Assembly: GCA_030533445.1 (NCBI GenBank)
Contig: CM060076.1
Span: 28,184,103 to 28,248,102 of the forward strand
Source: Cyprinodon diabolis
Lineage: Eukaryota; Chordata; Actinopteri; Cyprinodontiformes; Cyprinodontidae
Length of the DNA stretch: 64,000 bases
Direction of reading: 5' to 3'
The position numbers and the translations under genes are program-made. The first letter of the stretch is position 1. Each line of letters begins with the position of its first letter. Below the pieces are notes generated by a model, which saw only the letters and a list, made by a program, of their open reading frames with translations, did no database searches and was not told where the DNA came from. Positions 11,922-21,730 of the stretch are shown here, in pieces.

Positions 11922-12165
11922 ACTCTGACTTTTCAACCTACTGTATTTTTTATTTTAAACATTATCTGATGGCCTTTGTGGCAGGGATTGAGATCCATAT
12001 TTTATGTCACACACAGAGTATACATCTAGATAGATAGATGTTACAGTATCTATAACAACCCAAACACACAGGATTTCAGAATTAGACATCCCCAGTTATT
12101 AATTTCATACACTCACCAGATCTGAATGCCCTGTTAAAAAACTTCACATTGCGTTCCCCCCTGAT

Positions 12166-12788
12166 TGTTGGGATCTGGAGCTGTACCACCTTCCTCCAGC
12201 AGAGTGCGCCGTGGGTCTCCTGGAGCTGGAGCTTTCCAGCACACCTGAGACGCATCTACTCATCAGGAGACCTCTCCTTTATAACCAGCAGCCAGACCTT
12301 CCTTTGATGCCGCAGTGTTGACCTTAGTTTGGAAACCTGTCTATAGCCTAAAGCTCTGGGTGAGCTTAACCTGCCAATCTGCCCTGGTGAACCAAACCTG
12401 AAGATTCCTATGTGGATTCCCCTGCTGCTCTTGGTGAAGAGCTGGAAACTCAGATCAAGGTCTGCCATTCTAAGTCAGAAGTTAGACGCTGCAGCTGGTC
12501 ATATCCTCTGCTGAACCAACAGTCTCTGGACCCAACAGTTCCCTCTCTCTCAAAGAGAAGCCTGGACTCAGTCAAGGTAGAATCTGAATAATCAAGAACT
12601 CATAACTCATCTGCCTGCTCCACTAACCAAACTATCATCTCTGCAGACTTCAGTGAACCTGCTCGGACCAGTTCCAGAACCAGTACATTATCTTGTGTTG
12701 TTGAAACTTTCATTAAACTCTGTTAAACTTTTACCCAGCCTCCGTTGTGTTCTGCATGTGGGCTAAGAACCTTAATCCCATCATGACA
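12166..12788 (+). mobile_element. Solo LTR, copy 1 (gypsy-like), nested in hAT-like element
   Basis: The element starts TGTTGGGATCTGGAG and ends CATGACA, so it has canonical TG...CA termini. It is flanked by a perfect 5-bp target duplication, CTGAT, at 12161-12165 and 12789-12793. It is similar along its length to 20574-21297, including CCAGCAGAGTGCGC near the start and CTCTGTTAAACTTTTAC near the end. An ATTAAA polyadenylation-type signal (12712-12717) sets the plus orientation. No internal retroviral-like region flanks it, so it is a solo LTR left by recombination. A 5-bp duplication fits Ty3/Gypsy; the family is not otherwise proven. Confidence 0.9.
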
Positions 12789-13081
12789 CTGATGTCATTT
12801 ATGTTGAGTTACAAGAAATGCAAAACTCTCTGCAGGTTCTTGTCTTTGTCATCCACTCTATTCCGCTGGCTTTGGAAACACACGGCGAGAAGGTGGGGGC
12901 TAGGTGGTGAGGTTTACGGGGGCGAGAAACGCAAAAGTAAGGCAATAGTTACTTTTACTAGTAACTAGTTACTTTTATTGTGGAGTAACTCAGTTAGTAA
13001 TTCAGTTACTTTTTGGGAGAAGTAACTAGTAACTATAACTAATTACTTTTTCAAAGTAACGTGCCCAACACTGGTGGGGAG

Positions 13082-13800
13082 TCAGTGGAGTGTGTGGATG
13101 GTATACATGTTCTTAGAGTTTATATTTGTTCTGACCTATCTGAGAATACCTCCCAACAGATGAAGAACACCCAAAGAGCTTTTTTTTTTCTATAAAAATC
13201 AAAATGCATTGGACTCTCCTTGAAACTGATTACAGACTTCTACATGGCTACAGAGAAGTCCCACAGATACACCTCCTCCCTCCTCTACAGACATCCCCAC
13301 TGCCAGTAAACCAGACCATCAACTATTTTGTAAACTGGAAAGAAACTAGCTTTAAAGTATGTACATGCTACAGTTCCATGGATTGATTTGAGTATTTTTT
13401 TATATACCGGATTTTTTTTCTTCAAAGGGTGTTTTATAATTTCTACAAGTGTTTTTAATTTTAGTCTTTATATTATGCATTATATTATTATTAAACTGAG
13501 AGCAATTGATACATTTTTTATGTTTTCATACTAAAAATATAGATTTCTTGATGATGGAGTGAATGTTTGAGTAGTGCAGTAATGTAATACAGCCATATCA
13601 CCAAAAAAATCCAAATTAGAAATGCTTAAAAACAACAACAGCAAAAAAGCTATAAAAAAACAACAAAGTATTTTAACAACAAAGTTAAAATACTTTGTCA
13701 TTATTTACAAATTATTATCAAATAATTATCATTATTTACTTTACAAAGTCATTATTTAGACTCTTTGAAGTTTTAATATACTACACAATTTAAAAATATT
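13082..13800. other. Unassigned AT-rich DNA
   Basis: No supported gene or transposon. The stretch 13640-13750 has short internal repetition around AACAAAGTATTTTAACAAC and TCATTATTTAC, which looks like local slippage. Confidence 0.45.
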
Positions 13801-14525
13801 GTGGAGGATTTTTGCTAATTTCTTAAAACACCCGCCCTCTCCACTTTGAAAAAAAGAACATGCACAACCATGTACCCTCTCCTGAGAGAAAAACGCCTAT
13901 TAAAAACATGCGAGAGCATGCATGAGCTCATTTCTCCTCATGCATGCTCTGTTTAAAAGATGCTGTGCTCAAGGCTCAGACAAGCATACTGTGCCCGAAC
14001 GTCCGCTCTAACCCCTAAATCCCTCAATCACTATATAGAGTGGGGACTATATAGTGAACTTTATAGTAAACTCAGTTAACTGACCGTTCGGACAGATGAT
14101 CACTGCTTTTTGCTCCCTGTTAGTCATGTGACTCCTCCATCATGGCATGGTGCCTGCACCGTCTTTGCTATTAGTCGCCGTTGTCGGGTAGCGACAGCCT
14201 ATGGCGACAGCGGCTGCTGTATCAGCAAATCCCATAATGCTTTGCGAGGAGAACTCTCCGCGCAAAGCATTCTGGGATATATCTGCCTCTTCTGAGGCCT
14301 TTCTTTTCTTCTCATACACTTCATAGACACTTTTTCTCTTACAACCCTCTGTCATTTTTAAAGAACTGCTGTGAAAAAAGGCGAGCTTCAATGACTTGAA
14401 AGTGCGCATTCGCAGGAAAAGATAGCTAACGGGACAAGCGCGTAAGACGGCTTAGGTAAACATACCACCAGAATGATTGACAATTAGAAGGATCACTTAT
14501 TTAGATGATCCACCCGGAAATAAAA
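13801..14525. mobile_element. Long copy of an unnamed repeat family (full-length partner of 36950-37065)
   Basis: Both ends of this segment recur, fused together, at 36950-37065. The left end shares CGCCCTCTCCACTT and the right end shares the pattern GAATGATTnACAATTAG followed by CACTTATTT, GATCC and CCGGAAA. About 610 bases in the middle exist only here. The interior is non-coding, with CpG-containing blocks, a hairpin at 14230-14280 and a second small one at 13912-13951. No terminal inverted repeat or target duplication was settled, so the class is unknown. Confidence 0.6.
14230..14280. repeat. Strong hairpin
   Basis: TCCCATAATGCTTTGCG and CGCAAAGCATTCTGGGA form a 17-bp stem with one mismatch around a short loop, and weaker pairing extends outward. 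It lies inside the unnamed repeat at 13801-14525, so it is more likely a structural part of that element than a microRNA. Confidence 0.7.
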
Positions 14526-15825
14526 GATGGTCCTCTAGACTTTTAAACCAGGTTTTTTTTGTGTGTGACTGCTCTTGTGAAGCCTAGGTGGATAAACCCA
14601 GAGATGTCTCACTTTTTCTGCTGTTCTATAGAATAACCTTTTATTAAAAAAGAGTTGTCACAATGCTAAAGTTACTCATAGAACTTTAAATTGGGTGAAG
14701 TGGCTTCTGCCAAGGTATTTTTGCTGTTGGGATGATTTGTCTGTTTGTCAGCAGTATTACAAGAAATGTTAGGGACAGGGTTGCATCATGGACCTGTTAC
14801 CAGATGTGACGGAGGGCCTGAAGTGATTAGATTTCAATCTCAGTTAGAAGACAGATCTGGAATTATTTTCTCCCCCTTGTTTATGATACAAAATATAACT
14901 TGTGTGCATCTTATAATCCGTATGCATATATGATTATGAGATATTTTCACATGTGGACATTGATTGTTAGCCTGTTGTTGGTACAGTAAGTGTTCCTCTC
15001 AAGTTGATGCAGCTCCAATGAGCGAATATTCACACAGTGCCTGAAAATTAAGACATCAGCAATAGTTTTAATTTTCAGTTGTTGTTGCAAATTAATCTGG
15101 AGATCATTTCTAAGTTAATCAGTAAAACCTGGGAAAGATTATTCACAAGTGGAAAACATTTCTGACAGCTACCACTCTTTCCAATGCATAGTAAAAGTAA
15201 TTGCAAAAACCCTGCAAAACACATGAAAAAGACACTAACATGTCTTTCAGTGAAAACATTTTGAAATTAATTATTTTATAATTATAAAAAAGGTTGGGCA
15301 AGTGAGGCAACAAAGTGTTATCAGATAAAAGCCTCCTCTCTCTGAGGACAATATGGCTGCAAAATGTTGCATTTTAAATCTCTCAACCATGAGACTTCTG
15401 CAACAACATTGAAAACATGTTACCGCTCTTTATATGGAATCCCTATTTTCTTATAAGCTTACAATTAATAGGCTCAAAAATGTATTTGTTGTTGTGTACA
15501 TGTTAAAAAAATCCCCACTCTGCTAGGATTCCAGAACGTGTTTAGAGGACTGACTGTTATTCTGCATTTAAGCATAAATATATTAGAAAATGCAGTATTC
15601 ATAGAAGACCACAGTAAACCATTTATATCCACCTGTCATTTAAACACTAAACAGCATTAAATGGATTGTGCAGTTCCACCAAATACAGGTGCTCTAAAAT
15701 ATTCAGCACGTGCATTTGGCAAATTTTGAACTTAAGCATCTCTTGTGTTATTTGATGAAGGCTGATAATCATTTAAATCTGAAAAATACAGTAAAATCTC
15801 TTCATGAAATGACCACAGCATGGCC
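14526..15825. other. Unassigned AT-rich DNA
   Basis: No supported feature. Scattered short frames show no protein signature. Confidence 0.4.
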
Positions 15826-16095
15826 TGCATGTGTGTTTGTGGGTGTAGTGTTCTGTTTTTAACTTTGGCAGAGAGCTCTGTGCACCTGTGGCTGCTGGCA
15901 GACCATCCGGTGTGTCGCAACTCCGGAGGGACCTTGAAGTCGGTCGCAGTGGGAGAGAGGATCTGTCCTGCTAACCGTAATTAGCACAGGCCTGTTGATT
16001 CACCGATAATGAGCAGGAGTTCATTAGCGCCACACTAATTGCTGCCTACTTCACCACCGTCGCAGCCATGCCAGCCCCAGAACCCCTTGCACTCT
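15826..16095. promoter_or_regulatory. Candidate conserved non-coding segment with homeodomain cores
   Basis: A sharply bounded GC-balanced island (CpG-bearing at 15910-15950) within AT-rich DNA. It contains TAATTA (15978-15983), ATTA in TCATTAGCGCC (16021-16031) and TAATTG (16036-16041), all within about 65 bases, plus CCGATAATGAGC. Dense, regularly spaced homeodomain cores in non-repetitive DNA are typical of developmental enhancers. Confidence 0.45.
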
Positions 16096-17050
16096 AAAAA
16101 AGTTTGCTCGTCTATCACATTATTTATGCAAAAAATAACAAATGGCTAAAAATGTGTAGCTTTTCAGCACATTGTAGTAAAAACAGATGGTTGACTTTTA
16201 AAAGTACTGAGAGCACAATTACAAGGCAAGTGAGTGCTTTGACCTTGGTATTATCACTTTTAAGATATAAACTGAAATGCTTTTTTAAATTTCAAGATAA
16301 ATTTACTTACTAAACTAATTGATATCTTGAAATAAAGTTAACATAAATGCATAAAAGCTGATAAACAAGAAATAGGACTTTAAGCTGTTTCTGAAAAAAA
16401 TGCATAATTGTTAAAATTAATAAACCAACAATTGGCTGATAAATAAAGCCCTAGCGCAAATTCAGTCTGGAAGGCTTTAAACTGCAACCAAGCTTCGCAT
16501 CATGAGCTTCAGCTCCAGCCTATTAGCACCTCTACTTGCGCTAATATAAGCCAGTCATCATCTGTATATCCTTGTTTCCTGCTTAACCACATTCTTCTTC
16601 TGCTCCCTCTTCACCTTATTACTGGAGTTCCTACAGGTCCATCTTTATCCAGCCTCCATTCGAACATCAGTGTCAGATTCCAGGTGGATAGACTTCTAAC
16701 CAAGACCCACCTGGTTATGCAAAAACTGCCTAAATTCTTAATGTCAATAAAACTACAAATAAATTTGCTGTTTTTTCTCTGCGTGAGTCTCTTCAAGTTG
16801 CAATGTCTATAGTTGACTAAATGTCAAAACTGACAAAAAAGAAAAATAAATAAGAGACCAAGAAATTCTAAAAATGTAAATTTAGAAGAAACCAGTTGGA
16901 GAATATCAAATTGAAGCAAATTGTATAAGGAAAACCAAGGAATACATATGAAAAGTCACCGAACAATATTTAAAGCAGTGGCACCCCTCAACTTAATCTA
17001 CTTCTTAAGCCGTTGAGGCCTGAATGCATATGAATATTTCAACCTGCAGA
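16096..17050. other. Unassigned AT-rich DNA
   Basis: No supported feature was seen. The reading frames present are short and compositionally uninformative. Confidence 0.4.
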
Positions 17051-17059
17051 GAATCACAC

Positions 17060-17490
17060 AGAGAAAAGCAGCAATTAGAAAAATTTTATTGACGTGAATA
17101 AAATAAGTTCTTAGGCACTCGGGCCGCGGCAGAGGACTTTGATGCTATGAATTGACATTCGCTTTAATGAGTAACCTAGAAAAGGATTAGTGTAATGTTT
17201 CACCAGGGCTCGGACACTGATGGTGGAATAAGCCAGAGGTTGAGTGGGGCTGAGAATAGTCTGAGAACCAGGGAGGAGATGGGGCGGAGGTGGGTGAACG
17301 TTAGTTTGCGTGCTACAGGGAGGCTAGGCCAGGAGCTAGATAAAGAGGATCTTTAAAGATGATTGGCCTCGGAGGAGGTGCGGTCCCGACGTTGATTGGC
17401 TGAAGCTTGAACGAGGGACTTTGCAGGTGGTTAAGGTGTATCGGATAAGAGTCCTTAAGATTGTATTTACGCTTAAGCTTCATATACAAC
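17060..17490 (-). repeat. Copy B of the inverted, diverged duplicate (possible duplicated regulatory element)
   Basis: Its reverse complement aligns collinearly with 6590-7010. The identical 27-base core lies around 17311-17337 (plus strand TGCTACAGGGAGGCTAGGCC onward), and the flanking blocks match in the same order. Copy B is more CpG-rich than copy A (for example CTCGGGCCGCGGCAGAGG at 17118-17135, against CTGTTGCCGGGGC in A). A separate MITE inserted about 80 bases beyond it at 17574. Confidence 0.8.
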
Positions 17491-17573
17491 ATTAGGAACC
17501 AGTTCTAACGGAAACAAGGGCTTGCCAAAGGTTCCGAGGTCCACGTTAATTGTGTACGTAATAAGGGTATGTT

Positions 17574-17978
17574 CAACATATTCTCATTATCAGTTCGTAT
17601 GAAATCGTACGAAAAGTTATGCACAGTATTTCGTACGTTTTGAACGTTTTTCCTCGAAAATACAGATCATTGCGCATGCGCAGCCAGACAGACGAACAAA
17701 GCAGATCCGTGGACGGACGTAAAACTGGGAAAAACAGTGCAATAATCACTTCTTCAGGTCTCTAACTAGGTTGCTTGCTGTTTTGTATCTTAGGGTTAGG
17801 GTCAGGGTTAGGGTTAATTGTATGTTATATTCTATGTCCCTTTAACAGATGACATCTTGTCTCGAGGCAAGACGTAAAAATACGACGAAATGCGACGGAA
17901 AACACGTCTAAAACGTACAAAATTACAGTGAATAACTTTTCGTACGATTTCATACGAACTAATAATGAGAATACACTG
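17574..17978. mobile_element. MITE with long terminal inverted repeats and telomere-like core
   Basis: The left end reads CAACATATTCTCATTATCAG and then GTTCGTATGAAATCGTACGA. The right end is its near-complement (CGTACGATTTCATACGAACT then AATAATGAGAATACACTG), giving inverted repeats of about 70 bases with few mismatches. The flanks duplicate GTATGTT (17567-17573 and 17979-17985); allowing a one-base shift, the duplication is GGTATGTT. The interior is non-coding. A 405-bp non-autonomous element, hAT-like if the duplication is 8 bp. Confidence 0.85.
17790..17813 (+). repeat. Short interstitial telomere-like array
   Basis: Four hexamers in a row: TTAGGG, TTAGGG, TCAGGG, TTAGGG, followed by TTAATT. 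The array lies in the middle of the 405-bp MITE, so it probably travels with the element and is not a chromosome end or fusion scar. Confidence 0.9.
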
Positions 17979-17985
17979 GTATGTT

Positions 17986-18455
17986 GCATATTTGCAGCCA
18001 TAGGCATCAAGGGATTAATATTACCACTTCCACTTTTTAATTAAATAAACCACCAATAATATACTAATATGAAATGCAATAGGTGACATTTATTACCTTT
18101 TGATTTTTTAGTAAATAATATAAAACTCTGCCTAAATACATTTTCCGACTCTAATGTACAGTATGTGTAAAATCTACTTTTATAACTTACAATAATGTTT
18201 CTCTTTTACCGTTTTCTGTTTATTGTTTTTTTCTGTTAGCCTTGTCCCTAAAGATTTTTTTTTTGTGTGTGATAAGATTGCATCTTGTTCATTTTAATTG
18301 CCGCAGTACAGTCTGCACCAAATGAAAACAATTTGGACGTGCACGTCCACGCACCGTGAACACCTTGTGGTGTATTACATTTATTTTCAATGCACAGGGT
18401 ATAAACATAGCTTAGAAAATAAAAGGCTCTGTTTGGATGAGACAAAATTGTAACT
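17986..18455. other. Unassigned DNA
   Basis: No supported gene. The block 18290-18370 is less AT-rich and contains the palindromic GGACGTGCACGTCC (18335-18348), but nothing else distinguishes it. Confidence 0.4.
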
Positions 18456-18459
18456 CCAT

Positions 18460-18580
18460 GGCCTCAAGGAAATAATGTGTGGTACAAACCTAGTACAGAA
18501 CACATCATTATTTCTTGCAGTGTAATATGGTGGAAGCATCATGCTGTGAGAAGGCTTTCCTTTAGAGGAATAATGTTTTG
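18460..18580 (+). mobile_element. Tc1-like transposon relic
   Basis: The phrase AATATGGTGGAAGCATCATG followed by CTGTGAGAAGGCTTTCC matches the fish Tc1-type 'tatggtggcagcatcatgctgtggggatgctt' motif with one small deletion and several substitutions. No ends or intact frame remain. Two further relics carrying the same motif in the opposite orientation lie at 19900-20240 and 30478-31265. Confidence 0.5.
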
Positions 18581-19630
18581 CAACCACTTTTGATAGCTAG
18601 CTCTGCTGCTAATTTATATTTTGATCGAAGTTACTGACTGCTAATAGCCACATAATACCACTTCATTAAATATGTACTTAAATATTATTTCTCTAGTTAA
18701 TAATCTGAAGGTTGGATTCTGTTTTCTGTTCATACCCAGTCGTTAAAGGTTGCACAAATATTCCACTATGAAATGATGCACCTTTAAAGATTCACAATAT
18801 ATGGCTACCTATTTCCTAAGTAAGTAGACGTTAGATGTTTTAACTTTAGTATGGATCGTTACTTTTGTTGGATGAGACACCTCTATTCATTATTACCACT
18901 TCATGCTTGTATGAAATTACAAAGGATATCATGTCAAAAAATATCAAACTAGACATTAAAATGTTTGCTGTGCCAATTAAACAGCCTGAGAGACAAGCAG
19001 CACTGCTCTCTGCTTGCTATTGAATATCAGTTATGACGGTAAAAGTCTAAATCCATCAGAGTATATTACACCAGACATTCTTACAGAGAGATTCCTTGCA
19101 ATTATATTTTTGTTTTTTGTTATCCTCGTGTGCTCCCTTTAACAGATGACATTTGTCAACATCATTCTAAAATAAATGAATAAGGTAAAACAAATAAAAA
19201 TATTTACGCATCTAAAAAATTAAGAGGGAAAAGGTGTCTTATTTCAGCCATAACAAACCAAAAAAATATTGGAAGACTGTAGGATGAAGAGTTAAACTTC
19301 CCTTTGTTAAACCAACATGCAAAGAAACCCCCAATCATAACCGCATAATGATGCACTTTAATTGTGTTAATGAATAACTTTACACTAAAACTTTTAAGGA
19401 AATGTTACTGTTTCTGACATGACATCAACTAATAATTGTTGCAGTGGTACGATACAGTCAGAACTTTATAATTTACAAACCTATTCTGAATCCTCCATCA
19501 TAAAAATATATGCTGCAGAAAATCTCAAAACTCACATTTTTATTCTGGAGCATTTGGTCTGTCTTTGTAACAATGATACAAACACTCAAGGACTTAATTT
19601 GCCTGATCACTGTGCAGACGGTGTTGTTAC
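18581..19630. other. Unassigned AT-rich DNA
   Basis: No supported feature was seen. Confidence 0.4.
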
Positions 19631-19634
19631 CGGT

Positions 19635-19670
19635 GTGGATTCTGAATCATCTGGGTCATGGTAAACCAGA
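19635..19670 (+). repeat. Head fragment of the repeat family seen at 26301 and 26631
   Basis: GATTCTGAATCATCTGGGTCATGGT resembles, over about 24 bases, the heads of the repeats at 26301 and 26631 (ATTCTGAGTCATCCAGGTCA). No matching tail was found nearby, so only this end can be assigned. Confidence 0.4.
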
Positions 19671-19899
19671 GGGGTCAGGAAAAGTCAGCTAAACTTTTTC
19701 ATACCCGTTGAAAATTGTTCAACTCGGCAGTTAAGGGGAGGTTTTCTTAAGACTCCTGTTTAATTGGTAATAACTGGGTTATGTATTTAAGGATATCCTT
19801 GTACAGAATGTCAGTGAGGTCAATTTTTCAGTTAACAGTGAAATGTTGTTTGGTTTGCAAATGAAAGGGCTCATCCTTGTAATAAAAAAAACAACCCAT

Positions 19900-20240
19900 A
19901 TCATATATACAATCCCTTTAAAAAGTATTCATAAAAAACAAAATAGAAATTACACATGGTTTTCAACCTAAAATTGTTGCATGGGTTTTTTGTTTACACT
20001 TCCTAAATCAATCATTTGTAGCTGTTGCTGAGGTAAAAGTAACATGTCTTTTCCTCCCAGGTTTTTTTCCAGGATCGTCTGTCTTTAGGTAAAACCATCT
20101 TTACATGAATCCTTATGCACGCCCCCATTTTAGCTGAAAAGAACTCAAACATTCCCTCTTCTAGCATGATGCTGCAAGTGCTATTTAACTGGAGGTTAAG
20201 ATAATGTGCAGTTTTAGTTTTCTGCTTCAAAATGTAGATA
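19900..20240 (-). mobile_element. Tc1-like transposon relic, minus orientation
   Basis: AAAAAGTATTCATAAA, AATTACACATGGTTTTCAA, CTAGCATGATGCTGCAAGTG and GTGCAGTTTTAGTTTTCTGC occur in the order found in a common teleost Tc1-like non-autonomous repeat. Intervening sequence is diverged and partly deleted. The minus-strand frame across it (20012-20245) is not a recognisable transposase. Confidence 0.5.
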
Positions 20241-20573
20241 TTCACTTGTCATCTATGGTTACTCATCTATAAGTGCATACACTGGTGGGCTTGGCTTCTA
20301 TATTTAAACTATATTTAGGTGTACAAATGTAAACTGGGCTGCAGATAGCTGTATGCCACGCCTTGGCTCCATTGGTCTAGAACATTAAGTACTAAGTACT
20401 ATATACTAAATATGTTTTTTTTCTTGAAGATGTGATTCTTTTATTGTATACTCACAAAATTGTCTGTTTATTGTGCTTATTTTAAAACATTTATTGGTCT
20501 TTATATGTGTTGATTTTATTATTTAATTATTTAACCAAATTGGAATGAGAATTTTTGTACACTGATTTGTCAG

Positions 20574-21297
20574 TGTTGGGATCTGGAGATTCACCACCTT
20601 TCTCCAGCAGAGTGCGCTGTGGGTCTCCTGGGCTGGAGCCCTCCAGCACACCTGATGCTCATCAGCCCATCAGTAGACCTTCCTACATAAGCAGCAGCCA
20701 GACCTTCCTTCAACGCCGCAGTGTTGACCAAGTTTGGGTAGCGAACCTGAGCCTCAGTTATTCTGACAGAATCTTAGTTGTCTCTAGAGAGAAACCTGAT
20801 TCTAACCTGCCTCTGTCTTCTTGCTCACAGGAACCTGTCTAAGTCTAAAGCTCTGGATGAGCTTAGCCTGCAACCTGCCTGCCTGCCCAAGGAAGCCAAA
20901 CCTGAAGATTCAATCTGGACTCCTCCTGCAGTTCTCAAGGAAGAGCTGGAAACCCAAACCAAGGTCTGCCACTCACTAGTCAGAAGCTAGACGCTGCTGC
21001 TGCTAAGCACTCTGCTGAACCAACAGTCTCTGGACCCAACCGGTTCCCTCCCTCACAAGAAATCAGTTTGGACCACCTCAAGGTATTTACTGGAACAATT
21101 AAATCAACTAGTCATCTGACTGCCTGGCTAATCAAACTATCAGTCTCTGCAGACATCAGTGATTCCTGTCCCGGACCCGTGCCTGAACCAGTTCATGTTT
21201 TCTCTGTGTAAATCCATTCAATAAACTCTGTTAAACTTTTACTCCATTTCCGTTGGTGTTCTGCATGTGGGTTAAGTCACTTAAGCCAATCCTGACA
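20574..21297 (+). mobile_element. Solo LTR, copy 2 (gypsy-like)
   Basis: The element starts TGTTGGGATCTGGAG and ends AATCCTGACA. It is flanked by a perfect 5-bp target duplication, GTCAG (20569-20573 and 21298-21302). It shares with copy 1 CCAGCAGAGTGCGC, CAGCAGCCAGACCTTCCTT, GCCGCAGTGTTGACC, CCAACAGTCTCTGGACCCAA and CTCTGTTAAACTTTTAC. It carries an AATAAA signal at 21220-21225. At 724 bases it is about 100 longer than copy 1, so one of them has an internal indel. Short frames inside it have no domain. Confidence 0.92.
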
Positions 21298-21589
21298 GTC
21301 AGAGCCAAGAAGGGAAACACTTCCTGATTCAAACAGCTTCTAATTATAAGAATATTGATCGCTGGGCTGATTAATCAAAAAGTTTCTGTGAAAAGTACTG
21401 AAGCAAAGTTTTAAGGAAAGTTTCATCATTTAGATTTTTATCTATAAAAATTTTTAGACCTTGTGTTTTCACCTCCACATCTGTGTTATGCTCTATTTTG
21501 CTCTAGTATATGAAATCAAATCTAAATAAAACTGTTTAGGCCAACGATTTCATACATTGTGAAAAAAAAATGTTTGCATTTGATAACTG

Positions 21590-21730
21590 TATGACTGTAT
21601 GATCTGGTGAATGGTAAAGTGCCTTAAGGGGACATGTGTTGTAAATTGGCGCTATATAAATTAACCTAAAAGAAACTGAATTGATATAATTATTAATATA
21701 ATTTAATATAATTTAATATAATTTTGATAA
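21590..21730 (+). repeat. LINE 3' tail fragment and AT-rich tandem repeat
   Basis: AAAGTGCCTTAAGGGGACAT, TTGTAAATTGGCGCTATATA and AAACTGAATTGA form the familiar 3' end of fish LINE copies ('gtgccttgagatgacatttgttgtgaattggcgctatataaa...ttgaattga'). It is followed by tandem copies of ATTTAATATA at about 21698-21725. No coding part of the LINE is present. Confidence 0.6.

Larger units (their letters stand above)
11161..13073. mobile_element. Non-autonomous hAT-like DNA transposon carrying a nested solo LTR
   Basis: The left end begins CAGTGATGGGACTAACGGCG and the right end, read on the minus strand, begins CAGTGTTGGGCACGTTACTT. Both ends continue into sub-terminal arrays of AGTAACT/AGTTACT and GTAACG/CGTTAC motifs. 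The flanks are an 8-bp target duplication with one mismatch (GTGGCGAG at 11153-11160, GTGGGGAG at 13074-13081), as expected for hAT. No transposase is encoded. Without the nested LTR and its 5-bp duplication the element is about 1.28 kb. It also contains a TGGA microsatellite. Confidence 0.88.

Noticed and set aside
11583..11936. Minus-strand frame starting with a Ser-Ile-His-Pro repeat
   Set aside because: The repeat is the translation of the TGGA microsatellite inside the hAT-like element.
14230..14280. Hairpin as a microRNA precursor
   Set aside because: It is short, and sits inside a repeat element; no known microRNA seed was recognised.
17790..17813. Interstitial telomere as a sign of a chromosome fusion or end
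   Set aside because: There are only four units, located at the centre of a 405-bp MITE with its own target duplication.
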